Source: Smittium mucronatum (taxonomy: Eukaryota > Kickxellomycota > Harpellomycetes > Harpellales > Legeriomycetaceae). Taken from it: DNA of 64,000 nt. The stretch spans positions 38,392 to 102,391 of the forward strand of contig LSSL01000273.1 of the NCBI GenBank assembly GCA_001953115.1. Direction: 5' to 3'. The translations under genes and the position numbers were made by a program. Of this stretch, positions 1 to 11,710 are shown in pieces; position 1 is the stretch's first letter, and every line of letters begins with the position of its first letter. The notes under the pieces were generated by a model, which did not search any database, had not been told where the DNA came from, and worked only from the letters and a program-made list of their open reading frames with translations.

Positions 1-1
1 C

Positions 2-190
2 AGGGCTAAAACTGAAGCTAAGTTAGCAAATAAAATTCTGCAAGCCGAAGGAACGTTCATTAGATGGAGAAAATACCATAAAAAAATCACCAGAGATTCC
101 AAATACCTAAAGAAAAGAGACACCTGGAGCAAAATAGAAAGCCTTTGGTTTTCCATTGAAACAGGTGGGAAAGTTAAATTCAACAATTAA
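2..190 (+). CDS. 3' end of an unrecognised coding region (partial)
   Basis: From base 2 one frame is open for about 62 codons and stops at the TAA near 188-190. The translation is basic, with balanced composition (it includes the segments ILQAEGTFIRWRKYHKK and DTWSKIESLWFSIETGG). This differs from the Phe/Ile/Lys/Asn-only translations of the surrounding noncoding DNA, so it probably is, or was, the C-terminus of a gene that begins left of the window. I do not recognise the family. It could be a host gene or the tail of a mobile-element protein, and a decayed transposase lies about 1.1 kb downstream. No start is visible. Confidence 0.4.
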   Translation, partial: RAKTEAKLANKILQAEGTFIRWRKYHKKITRDSKYLKKRDTWSKIESLWFSIETGGKVKFNN

Positions 191-1309
191 TTTAATCTTC
201 CCAACAACTGTATCTTATTAAGCTTAGTTACTTTTTACGGATAAAAAATTTTAACTTTTACTAAAAAAATAAAAAATTTAAAAAAATCAAGCCAATAAAG
301 GTTGAAAATATTTCTAAACCTAATGTCCGGTTAAAGAATAAATAATAAATTACTGCAATTTTATCAATAAATATGGCATTTTAAGGAAGTATTTGACAAA
401 TTGATCAAATCACTGATGATTTATTCCATATTAAGGCTATTTTTTAACCCCCCCCCCTCCCTCACAGAGATCTGATATTATAAGAAAGAATCTGAAATTT
501 AATAAATCGATTTATTGATTATATAAGTCGACTATTCTGTTTACTTAAAATACACATCAATAAAAAAACTTGTTATAATTAATAAAAATATCAAGTACCA
601 ATAATCTTCTGCAAAAAGATTGAATTAAAAACTTTTATGTAAGGGGAAAAATAGAATTTTTTATTTATGGTTAATAGTTATCATCCAAAAGAATTTAAGC
701 CTAATCTTTTTCTATAGATCCTATATGAATATTTTTTTTAAAAAAATGCCTTAGCTTTATACATTAAATATTTTCAATATAATTCAGATAACAATGAATG
801 AATCCAAAAAGAATAAGATTATATCAGAACATTCTCTCATCAAGGAAAAGTTTAAAAGTACGCTAGTGAAATATTCTAAAACTTTCAACAAATAAAAGCA
901 AACAGTATATTACAATGTAAAAAAAACATGGGAGAATGCCTTGGCGATTTAAGAATAGACGAATATTATGATAATTTTAGGAAGTACTACTACCAAACAG
1001 TCCATTCCTAAATATGCGCAGAGTTTAAATAAAATCATATAAAAAATGTAATTATTTCTTTAATAAAGATGGTTTTAGCCCATATCAATTTTTTTTTTTT
1101 TTGAATCTCAAAATAATTATTCGGTTAGAAATAATCACCATAAAAATCGAAAGCTGTCAGTTTAATAACAACTATAATGTAAGCAAATGAATTCAAAAAA
1201 GCGAATGAAGATTTAACTGATAAATATCATTAAATTTCATGATATTCAGTTGAACATGAAGATATTAAATTTCAAATGAAATCAAAATTATGCTAATTAG
1301 ACTCTCCCT
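191..1309. other. AT-rich noncoding stretch
   Basis: No reading frame with protein-like composition was seen. It contains a C-run near 450 and long A/T homopolymers. Its right end may include the unrecognisable N-terminal part of the transposase remnant that follows. Confidence 0.5.
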
Positions 1310-2330
1310 GGCTGCAAATACACATTTTGATTCAAAATTTGAATCGTTAAAAGGATGATACCCAGTAATAATTATCAGTATTACCAATAAAAATTTTTTT
1401 TCGTATATTTCAATCTCCACGGTCAGCAGAGATGATAAAAAAGATTACATTCGGGCCTTTGAAACCATTATTATAGAAACTAAAAAGCTAAGCCTTAATT
1501 TTGAACTAAATTTTTTGGTAGTGGACTCCACGCCATAAATATCTAAGGAATTAACAACCTTTCCTATGAATTTAAATATAATAAATTTCCGGTTATGTTT
1601 ATATAAAAATATTAAAGATGAAATCGGGAAAGAAAAAAAATAAAATTGAAAATATAATATATGGATATATTTGTAAAATACAACTGATTGTGGACAATAA
1701 GCTCTTCAAAAAAACAAAAGAAGTGTTTATATTGAAACGAAAAAATTTCAATTTCAACATGGAGCTGGTGGAAATTATTTCGAAAAACCATTTCGAAAAA
1801 AAAAATCGGTATGGGGGATCATTTATTTTCTTTCTCTCTAAAAATAATGCTATTAAAAGATTCAATAGAACAGTAAAACAGAAGTTTTCTAGGTAAAACA
1901 CATTAAGAATAATAGAGCTTATCCCATTTTTGAATAAGATAATGAAGAACATCAAAGCCCAAACTAACCAAACTTTGGAAAAATGGAATACAATGGATTT
2001 TCATTGAGAGATAATCATTTACATTTTAACAATGTAAAAAAAATTTTAGACGAATTTATATTCAGTGTTTCCGAATTTTCAATCGATCAAATGTAGGTAG
2101 GATATACATCAAACAAAATAAAAACCTTGGAAACCGAGAATTTTGATTTTTTTATGCAGTTTTCTGCTAAAATGGAAATTTTATTTCCTAAAAAAAGCAT
2201 AGAGACATGGAAAGATTATTATTGTTCTTGTATTGATTTTTTTAAATCAAAAAAAGTGTATCTAATTTTACTGCTTTTTATTATAAATCAAAAGGACCGA
2301 AAACATAAGCATAATTTCGATTTCTGAAAG
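1310..2330 (+). pseudogene. Decayed MULE-type transposase (left copy)
   Basis: Broken frames on the plus strand together resemble the second half of a Mutator-like (MULE) transposase. Near 1,330-1,560 a segment starting HFDSKFESLKG leads into VSRDDKKDYIRAFETI and NFLVVDS, in the order of the DDE core. Near 1,800-1,880 comes YGGSFIFFLSKNNAIKRFNR, matching the family's conserved Y-G/E-G...S-NNALERFNR block. Near 2,200-2,260 WKDYYCSCIDFFKSKKV looks like a SWIM zinc finger that has lost its last Cys and His. Stops and frameshifts separate the blocks, so it is a dead relic. A related copy lies at the right end of the window with the same blocks in the same order and orientation. Confidence 0.68.
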
Positions 2331-5300
2331 AAAAAAGGCAGGGAGGCCAAGGGAGATTAAAAAAACTCAATTTTGGATAAATGATTTATTTACAAGCTTA
2401 AATTTTCGTCCGTTTTATTATTATTATTCAATTAGTATTAAATCAAAAATATTTAGCCATCTATTTATTTATTGTGACAAAAAAAAACAAAAAAAATCAA
2501 AACTTTGAGTGATTTTTGATAAATTTATTTTATAAACTGAGTATATGTACACTGTTATATAAAATTAAAAGTTTAAATTATGAGATATAAAGAAATAAAT
2601 CGGTACCTTATTTATTTTTTGTAATTAATAATCGAGTCATGAAAAGGCTTTAATTTGGGGCTTCGTTTTAAATTTGAAATAAACTTAACGGACTGTTTTG
2701 ATATTTAAGTTTTGGGATAAAATATTCAATTTCATAAAGAACATGTTAGCTGAATAAATGTATCCTTATATATCTGCATAGATTACATTTCGATCGTTTT
2801 TTTTCGCCTGAAATTAATCTAAAGTAAAATATTTTAAATACAGATTAGTTAAAAAGTGTAAACTCAATAATTCATGTTTAAAATTCGATATCTGGACTTT
2901 TTCACCTGAACTGAACCCTATACTTTTTAAAAGAATCCAAATAAATAAATATGATAGAAAATTTTTCCTGAACTTTACTTTTTACCCAGAAAATTTCTAG
3001 CTATCTGGTATTTTTGGCGAAAAAAAAAAGTTTTCGATTTTTATAAGTGTAGGTATATTGGTCATAAAATTTCTTCATTGGAAATTATAAAATTCATGTT
3101 TTTTATTGGAATTCTCCATATTTTAATTTTAGGGAGAAAAATAAATCATATCTTTGTTTTTATTATCAGGTTTCTGTGGGAAGGGGGGGGAAGAAAGTCA
3201 TATTAAGGAATAAAATTTCAGTGATTTAAATAATTTTTAAAATAATTCCTTAAAATTTCAGTTTTTTTCTGAAAATCTCAGATTATAATTTTCTAACTAT
3301 TATTATGATACCTGAAGAATTGGGATACCTCCTTTTAATTATCCGACTATTTTAGCAATAGTCTACCAAAAAAAGTGAAATTGGGCACAGTTTTAAAATC
3401 CGCCAATAAAATATCGGATATTATAAGTATTAAAAAAATGACAATTTTCTTCAAAGCTGAAGCAAAAAAAGTCTTCAGGAAAAAAGGTCTATTGGATACT
3501 CAATTTTACTGAAAGCTAAAACACCAATTCTTAAATTATGCTGCTCTCTCCTTTTATTTTCTTTATTCCAGACCATTTCGATATTATTATCGCGAGCTTC
3601 AGGTAAATCTATATACCCTATTTTGAATTAGTGTATGTTAATTCATATCATCAATGCATTATACATTTGTTATATTGAAAAAAAAATATTCTTCTTAGTC
3701 TTATTTAGTTACTCGTTTTATTTTTTAAAAAATTCTGGTTGGATGGGTCAGATAATCTCAAAAAACCCATCGATTAAGAGTGTTAAGAATCAAATCAAGG
3801 GGAGAAATGATATAGATCATCTGTTTTAGAATTTGATGTTAACATCTAATTAGTCTCTATATACAGAAAATAAATTTTTATGGATATAAAAATATTTAGA
3901 GAGTTCTTGAAAAAAAAACCGCGATTTTAAGTGTTATAATGTATTCGATAAAAATTAATTTTTCACTACTTTTTTTTAAGTTTTTTTATCCTTATTAGAA
4001 ATAAAATTTACGAAATTAATGGTTTATTACTTTTTACTGTCATTTTTTTAGAAGTAAAATTAATACTTATATATGTTTTTTTTGATTTAAAGCAGCTTGA
4101 ATTCATAATATAAATTTTGAAATATACATGAACACATATCTTTTCGATTCGATTCATTTTGGCATAATTACAAATGATAATTTTAATTATTGAACTAAGC
4201 TCCATGAATTTATTTTTTTGATTCTTACGCATGTAAAAATCAATACAGCGATGGCTCATTATAGGCTTTTAGTAACCAAAAAATATCCTGTATAGCACTT
4301 AATTAACTTGAAATGGATTGATGGAGGGGGGGGGGAAGATTAAACGAAAATATTTACTGAACTTAATTAACACACTCCAAGTTCTATTAATACTTAATTC
4401 TGATAATTACAGTTATTTAATTAATTTATTATAGGATAAACTATGCATAGTCTTAAAATATTTAAATTAAATAGTAAATTATAACCATAATATTGCGAGT
4501 CTATGAAAATATTGATGAATGCTGATATATCAATAAATTTTTGAGCTCATTATGATTTTTGGATTTAATACACGATATTTTTGAGATGTAGAACTAACAT
4601 AAAAAAGAAAAACAAAGCCAAAGAATAAGAATAAGATAAAAAAATAATTGCGCTTATATTTTAAGATCATTGCTAAAATTTTCAGATAATTAAAAAAAAG
4701 TATACCAATATTTCAGGTTATTAAAATGATTGTCAGATTCTCCAAATAATCATCATATTTTTTATGAAGTTGCCAGATTTTTATTTCCTTACCATATTTA
4801 GTACACATTTTTTTATGAATATATGTTATGTATTTTTTTTGTCTCATTAATATATTTAGAGTACTTATATGGCGATGATTTTTTTTAAAGAATTTTTTTT
4901 GTCAGCTAGAAGTTTCCCGAAATTTATGCGAAAATTTAAAAAATAATGAAATGCAAAAACTGCAATTTTCGAAAACACTCACAGTTTTTTAAAGGAAATT
5001 TGTAAAATAAATTCTTAATAAACTCTTAGAATAGTTAAAAGATAGGATGACACTAGGTTAGTGCAGAAAAAAAATTATTGTGGATTTTTTCAATATAAAA
5101 ATGATTTATTGTATAATTGATTGATTTTTCGGGATTTTCAGCCTATTAACCAATGTTATAAATTCATTTAAACGGATTGAATGGTGGAAGTCAAGATAGG
5201 CGTATTCACCCATTTCAAAGCTCATTTTCACCGTTTCATCGAAATCAAAATATTCACGAAAGGAACCTAATAGATTTTTAATTATAAAATATTCGCACAT

Positions 5301-6713
5301 AAAAAGTATTGTCTATATTTTAAGCATCTACAAGAGTGAAAAATTATGTTTTCCATAAATATTTCCAGCGAATAGAAGTATAATAATGTTTTATTGGTTT
5401 GAAATGGGGACTTATCTGAAAAAGAGGTCTATTAGAATGAAAATTTCAAGTTCAAATACTATTCAGAGTTTTTATTTTAATAATAATAAAAATAAAATAG
5501 TATTAGGATACTAGGATGAATGAACTTTTTGAAAGAATTTTCCATTAAAAAATGTCTAAGTCTTCGATTAAACGTCAATCGAACATGAAAAACTCGAAAT
5601 CTTGTTAGCTGATTATTAGTTACTTTTTCTCAGTGAGTATATTAATTTGAGACAATTTTTTATATTGATTGTTATCGGCTTAATTGGCAGGGAATGAGGG
5701 GAGCTCACTACATAGAAACTTTGTAATATCATATACTTTTTTCATATAGAAAAATAAAAACAACAACATCCAATTTTCTGACATTTTTTTGGAATTGCTC
5801 TCTAATTAGAAATATTTTTCTTGAAATATTCTTAATTAGTTCATTCATCATTCATTTCTAAATATCCGATTTAATTAAAAAATAACCCAAAAATTTCTTG
5901 AAATACCTACTCTAATAGATTTTTGTTACTTTAATTGTTTATGGTCATATCTGAAAAACGTTTAACCTTGATTAATCACATAAAAAATTATTGGTCAAAT
6001 GAAAGAATAAATTACTACATGGAATTTTGTTTAATTTGTCTAAAATGCGATTTAAACAGCTGGTTAATACGATATAGCAGTAAAAATTACTTTTTCAAAC
6101 ATTTTATTTATTTAACTTGTTGAATTTCGATGATTTTCATAATTTTTTTGAAATTCGCTTTATTTTTTTGTATTTTTTTGGAATGTTTTTTGAAAATGAA
6201 TGGATTAAAATATAAAAAAATACCCTTCAAATTTTAATTTTCGATAAAAAAAAATTTACCTTTTAGTTAAATTACAGGAATTTGAAGCAGAAAAGGCAAT
6301 TCTGATTTTTTAAATTTTTACCAAATAAAAGTGTGCTTGTCACCATAAAAGTTATATTCGTATTTTGTGGAATAACAATGCTCTATTTTTCGAGGCCTTT
6401 CATTAGAATATAATTAGCTACTACCTCATAGCAAAATTTGCCGATACATATGAATAATACAATTCTAAGATCGAATAAATTAAACCCAAACCAAAAATAA
6501 TATATTAGGAATTCTGGATTGGAATTTTTATTGAGGGTAGAATAGAACCAAATTTAAAGTAAGTTCGCCATATCAATAAATCAAACATGTGAATCTCTAA
6601 ATTTAGAGGAAAATGGTAAGCAGAGAGAGAAGAAAGTGGAAGACTGTTAATAAAAAATTGCAATAATCAAACATTTATTAAAAATATTTAAGGATTGAGA
6701 ATAGAAAAGTCAA
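2331..6713. other. AT-rich intergenic DNA
   Basis: About 4.4 kb with no supported gene. It has G-runs near 3,182-3,191 and 4,326-4,335 and many A/T homopolymers. One 64-codon minus-strand frame (5,106-5,300, starting MCEYFIIKNLLGSFREYF) has somewhat protein-like composition but no family match that I can make. It may be a fragment of another dead element. Confidence 0.5.
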
Positions 6714-8112
6714 TTATTTTAAAGATTTAGGAGATGTGTTAAGCAAAGCAGTGATTTCAGCGTCGAATTTCTTATCAGATACAATAATCTTGTTGTTGAA
6801 TGCAGGTCCACTAGTCAATCGAGATACACCATTTGGTGTAACCATGACGGAGAAGCAAACTTGGGCAACGTTATGGCCATCTTTTTCTTCAATTACATCA
6901 AAAGCTTCTAAAACATGAGATTTAGCACACTCGATGACACCCATACGGGCCTTCCTTTCGTCCTCACAGCACCTAAGAGAGAACGGAAAAGTTCCAAACT
7001 TAGAGTTGACTTCAGAGTATAGGGATCTGGCGACCTGCATTTTAAGTTTGTAATTGGTTCCAGATTTACAATAGACAGTGGTTCTATTTTTTGAAGGACG
7101 AGGTTTTGCTTGGCCACCAGAAACAAGAATATCGATTAGATATACCTCACCAACCTCAACTGTGTTAATTTTGACTTTGTTTCTTTGCTCATCAGAAGGG
7201 TTCAATACGATGTGTTTTTCGCCGTCAATTTTGTTTCTCGTTTGGTTATGACATAAAGATCCTTCCAGAGGAGAGCAGTCAAAAGTCTTGGTGATTTTCT
7301 GGGCAACATCTGAAATCTCGGTTGACTAAACAATAATGTAAAAATTATAATAAATGCAAATTTATATCTTGGAAAAAATAGTACCATTTTTCCTGGTTTG
7401 ATCATGCGAAGAATTCCTTCGGCAGCATAATGGGCGGCAGAGAGCAAATCGGCTTTTTCTCCAGTTACTGGTTCAGCCTAAAAATAAAGGAGAAAGAAAT
7501 CATGGTGGTAAAACGATAATAAGGTGCATAAAAAATGGAGAACTATAAAATTTACCTCGCTTGCGCCAACAACAACTGTGTGGCCGATAACGGCAGCCAA
7601 TCCATCGAAATGAGCACCCAATTGACTATTAAAAAATTTTTTTTTAGTCAATCTAAATAGCTAGTGTGAAATAAGAAAGAAAACTTACACTTTAACAACG
7701 TCTCCTTTTGAAAGAGGCTTTACAGCTTCAGCATCACTTTCAAGGGGGGAGAAATGACAAGCAATATCGTTTACAGATACACTAGTAGGATAAGAAAGAC
7801 CTCTATTGAAGCTGGCCTTGGTGTAAGACTTTTTACACAGCTCAGCAACCTTATTATCACCAATTTTGCATAGTTCGAAGATTGAAGCGCCTTCCTTTAC
7901 ATTTTCGAGAACGGCCAACAAAGATTCTAAATCGGAAAAATAAAAAATGAAGGATGGAAATGAAATAGGGAGGATGTATTTTTACGGTTGGCAACATTGG
8001 CTGCAGATTTGTACTTGTCAATAACTGTGGGATCATTCAAAGTATATTCCTCTTCGGGGACTTCCTCAGCCTTCCCCTTTTTCTTGTTGTCGATAGCCTT
8101 AGTTTTCATCAT
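6714..8112 (-). CDS. PA2G4: EBP1/PA2G4-like proliferation-associated protein (dead M24 aminopeptidase fold)
   Basis: Five exons give 379 aa: 8112-7986, 7926-7689, 7625-7556, 7477-7385 and 7325-6714. The four introns are 59-78 nt and all GT-AG, and the phases close exactly. The protein has the EBP1 layout: a short basic N-terminus, the conserved AANVANQ and SYPTSVSVND-like blocks, then a pita-bread aminopeptidase fold resembling methionine aminopeptidase 2. Length is close to human EBP1 (394 aa). Family members bind 60S ribosomal subunits near the exit tunnel and affect ribosome biogenesis and growth. The two aspartates that bind metal in active MetAP2 are replaced here, by Gln123 and Val134, so no peptidase activity is expected. 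The annotated start is the first of two adjacent Met codons. The divergent paralogue Arx1 is the alternative, but the length and ungapped fold favour EBP1. Confidence 0.9.
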
Positions 8113-10821
8113 CTTGATACGGAGAAATTGAAATTGTTGTTTTATAAAAGTATAAACTTGATCTGATGAAAGAGTGAGAGGATCAAAAATAATTAGTTAA
8201 AGCGAAGCAGAGCTAACAAGTAATATTTGATGAGCAGTAATTTACCTTGGATAAAAAATTTTCGAGTAAGGGCCAACAATATTTAAATTATTGTTTATTC
8301 TACCCTTCACTCGCATTAAAAATCGTTCTAGTCTAAAATGTATAGCACCTAAAAGAGAATTAGCCATTTTCATTTGCTGCAATCTGGAGCTCCACTCTAA
8401 GCTCTAGCCAACTGCATATATTTGATTTGCAAAAACTATTGACTCTTTCAGAATTGAAAAAAGAAGGATGATCACCTCCTGCCCAATAAAACACATTTAA
8501 ATATTCATATAATTTCTATTGGTAAAATTTTAATAACTCAACTCAAAAATGGTTAGGTGGTTTAATTGGAACATCATTTACAGGAACGTTTACTTCAATT
8601 TGGTATATTCTTTTAAATTTTTTTTTGTATCACGGAATTTTACTCCAATTTGGTTCTTTCACTGGTAACTTTATATTCCATTGGCTAATTAAGAGTAGAA
8701 GCAAAATGCATTGCTTTGATTATATCAAATTAAAGTGCATAGAGCACCCAGGGCGTTAAGGGGTATCAAGAAACTATATATTTTCAATTTAAAGTAGGGG
8801 ATTCAGTGTTTGAAGAAGGTCATTTCTTCCAAGAACTGCACTTAACGTCTGTTGCCATCCAATGCTTATGCTATCAATATTGTAAAATCTTGACTAAATA
8901 AAAATGAACAAACCAACTTAACCCTCAGAGGTCATATGGACTTTATTAAAAAGTTTTTTTTTGACTGTGTGTAATATTATTGCGCAAAATAAAATGTGTT
9001 GAGAATGATTGTTCCTTTAAGATTTTAAAATTTATATAAATGATAAAAGTTAAGCCCTTATATGCGCAGAAAATAAAATATCATATATGCAACCACACTT
9101 TCAATTGAATCACTTGAAGAGATAACCATTTTTCATGCATTTTTGAACAAGGGGCTTGGATTTAAGTTGCAATAAAAAAAAATCAATTATTAATCAATCT
9201 TATGTTCAACCACATATATAAAGTAATAAAGATTTGATCAAAGTGGAAGTTTATAGTTGATAAAACTGGAATTTAAAGGATTGAAAATTTAAACGGATTT
9301 TTCGAGTTATAAAAGAAAAATTTAATTTCAAAAAGTCACTAGAATACCAACCAGAGATTCGATAAATATAAAAGCTTTTTTTATTAACAAAAAATATCCT
9401 AAAGACATAAAAAATTTCTTATATAGCACTCATTGACCGAACTTCATATTTGTCTGTGTTAAGGGGAATGCAAAATCTATTTTAAATTTCAGCTATGGCA
9501 CATGATTATTATAAGCCTATTTATTAGAAACACAAGATTTTTATTAGCTGTGAAATTTAAATCCCCTTTGGATAATATCGAAAGCCACATAACGTGATTC
9601 TATTATTTTTATTCAAACAGCAAAACAGTAAACACTTTCAAAAACACTCGATAATAATAAAAAAATTAATATTTTTATTATCTCAAATTATTAATATTGA
9701 AAATTAAGTCCAGGAAATAATTAAAATGGCGAATAGAATATATTAAATTATTTATCTAGATTAACTTGTAAGTTGAAATATAATTCTATTAACACCTTAT
9801 TTTATCTCCATCAGATTCTAGTGAAAATTGGCCAGAATGAACTTTATAATAAAAAATTTGGGTCAGAAAAAAGCATACAAAATTTGATTATATTACTCTA
9901 ATGGAAAAAAAATATTTAAATTATCATCTAATTTTTTACTGTAAAGATTTACCTTTCAAGGCGAATTTCTAGTATAAGGCAAAAATTTGGGCCAAATTGA
10001 AAAAAAAAATAGACTAGCATTGGTGAATTAAAGGAGACTCGATCTACTTTTGAAAATTTAAATTTTTTATATTCATTGGTGGAAGGGGAAGTGGAATACT
10101 TATAGCCAAGCTTGCTAATGGGAGTGCGCGTATTTGTTTCCATTCATAGTGTTTAGAGTTGAAATGAAATCAATTCTTAAATTTGATTATTTATCGAAAT
10201 GTTTTTTTTTGAATTTATAAAGATAAAAAACATTTGTGATTTTAACTGAAATAATAGTATTAAATAGGCAGAGTTCTGTGCTTTTATCGGTGTTGATATG
10301 TCACAGTTGGGTAATTTTGAGATTATTACGATTATTAATTTCCACAACTATAGCTTTTGTATGTTTATGCTTTTTATCTATATATATATATTATGCTAAT
10401 TGAATGACTTGAAAAAAGTTTAGGGCGATTGTTTAAATTTTAGCTATTAAAATTAAATTTATAATTCAAAATGTCAAAATGATATACCTGTACTATAGGG
10501 AAAATAGTGAAGGTTTAGACATATCATATAGAAAAAATAAAATCGAATTTCGAAAAATTAACCGAAAAAATGGATGATAATAGAAAGAGTAGAAAGTTTA
10601 TACAGCAGGAATAAATAAATTGCGATCAAAAATAATACTAAATGCACATTTATAGCAAAATAGCAAAAGTTTTTTTTTTTCGAAAAAAGATTATAGAGCA
10701 GAAAAAATCAAAAGAAAGAACGAAGCGGGCCAAAAAGTTGAAAAGCTTTTTCATAAAAAAATACAAAAAAAGGGCTTGATCCATAAAGCCAATGTTTAAT
10801 TTACCCCAATTACAAAATGAT
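8113..10821. other. Intergenic DNA with one short retroposon-like end
   Basis: This lies between the EBP1-like start and the SARNP-like stop. The first few hundred bases should hold the EBP1 promoter, but no specific element is recognised. At 8,618-8,642 a T-run followed by TGTATCACGGAATTTTA matches the end of two longer repeats elsewhere in the window. The rest is AT-rich with no supported gene. Confidence 0.5.
8618..8760 (-). repeat. Short copy of the TGTATCACGGAATTTTA repeat end
   Basis: A T-run is followed at 8,626 by the same 17-base terminal motif seen at 31,995 (one difference) and 48,089 (identical). The sequence beyond it does not clearly continue like the two 590-bp copies. On the minus strand the motif is followed by a run of A, as expected for a 5'-truncated, poly(A)-tailed retroposon. 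Its inner boundary is uncertain. Confidence 0.5.
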
Positions 10822-11710
10822 TTAATTTTGATGAATGGGTAGACCAAACCTTTCTGCTCGTTTCCTCATTTTTTCCCGCTCTTCGGCACTGACTGCCTCT
10901 GAAGGTTTGGTTTTAGAAATGGGACCTTGGGCACCATCTATTGATCCAAATCTTTCTTGCCTCTTGTTAATTTTCTCCTTCTCCTCCTAAAATACAACAT
11001 TTAATTAGATGGATAAAAGAAAATTTAAAAATCGAAAAGAGAATTAAAAACAGAAAGATAAATAAAATATTTTACCTCGGAAATTTCAACCTCACGTTTT
11101 AAAGATGTTTTCTTTTCTAGCCCTGAAGGAGAAACAGCTTGTGTAATCCCAAATCTTTCAGCCCTTTTTTTAAGAATCTCGGGGTCTAATGAATTTGAAG
11201 AGGTGTCGATTTCAATTTTACTAGGCTTTTGAGAAGGTGTTTTAATAGGACCAAACTTCAAAATCCGTCGTTGTAAACGTTCTTCTTCAGTCAAATCGGA
11301 AATGTCAGCTGTAGCCAGACCGAACTTTTCTGCCCGTCTTAATAGTTTTTCGGACTCAGAAAGTTCTTTGATTGAAGCAGGATCATTTTTAACCCTATAA
11401 ATAAATGATTTTAAATTCAAGAGAAAATTTATATTTATTTGGAAAGTAATTTTTTTAAAAAAGTAGTATACTCATTTGCATCCTTTGCCGAAATAGGTGT
11501 TAATTCATTTTTTGCACCTGATTCTATGATGTTTTTTGTCGATTCCGAAACTGGTTTGGGACTTTTTACGGGCTCTATTGTTTTGGATTGCTCAAGAATT
11601 CTAGATATAAGTTCATCTTTCTTACCCTCAGTATTCAGGCCAAGATCTTTCAAAATAGATTTAAGTTCTTGGACTTTACATTTCTTTAATGTCTTTTCAT
11701 CGTATTGCAT
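10822..11710 (-). CDS. SARNP: SARNP/Tho1-like SAP-domain mRNA-export factor
   Basis: Three exons give 240 aa: 11710-11472, 11394-11076 and 10986-10822. Introns of 77 and 89 nt have GT-AG ends. Residues ~1-40 form a SAP domain (…LKSILKDLGLNTEGKKDEL…), a helix-loop-helix that binds nucleic acid. The rest is a charged region with five copies of the SARNP/CIP29 signature [KR]-R-x-E/L-[KR]-F-G: RRAEKFG, RRILKFG, KKRAERFG, NKRQERFG and RKRAERFG. In human SARNP and yeast Tho1 these repeats contact the DEAD-box helicase UAP56/Sub2 in TREX, coupling transcription with mRNA export. Length is close to human SARNP (210 aa). The start is the ATG at 11,710; an in-frame TTG lies two codons upstream. The neighbouring gene is divergent, about 1.3 kb away. 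Confidence 0.9.

Noticed and set aside
1599..1955. Minus-strand hydrophobic frame of 118 codons that looks like a membrane protein
   Set aside because: It is antisense to the MULE relic. Its Phe/Ile content comes from A-rich sequence on the other strand.
5106..5300. Minus-strand frame of 64 codons with fairly balanced composition
   Set aside because: I could not place it in any family or extend it with credible exons, so it is only mentioned in the intergenic entry.
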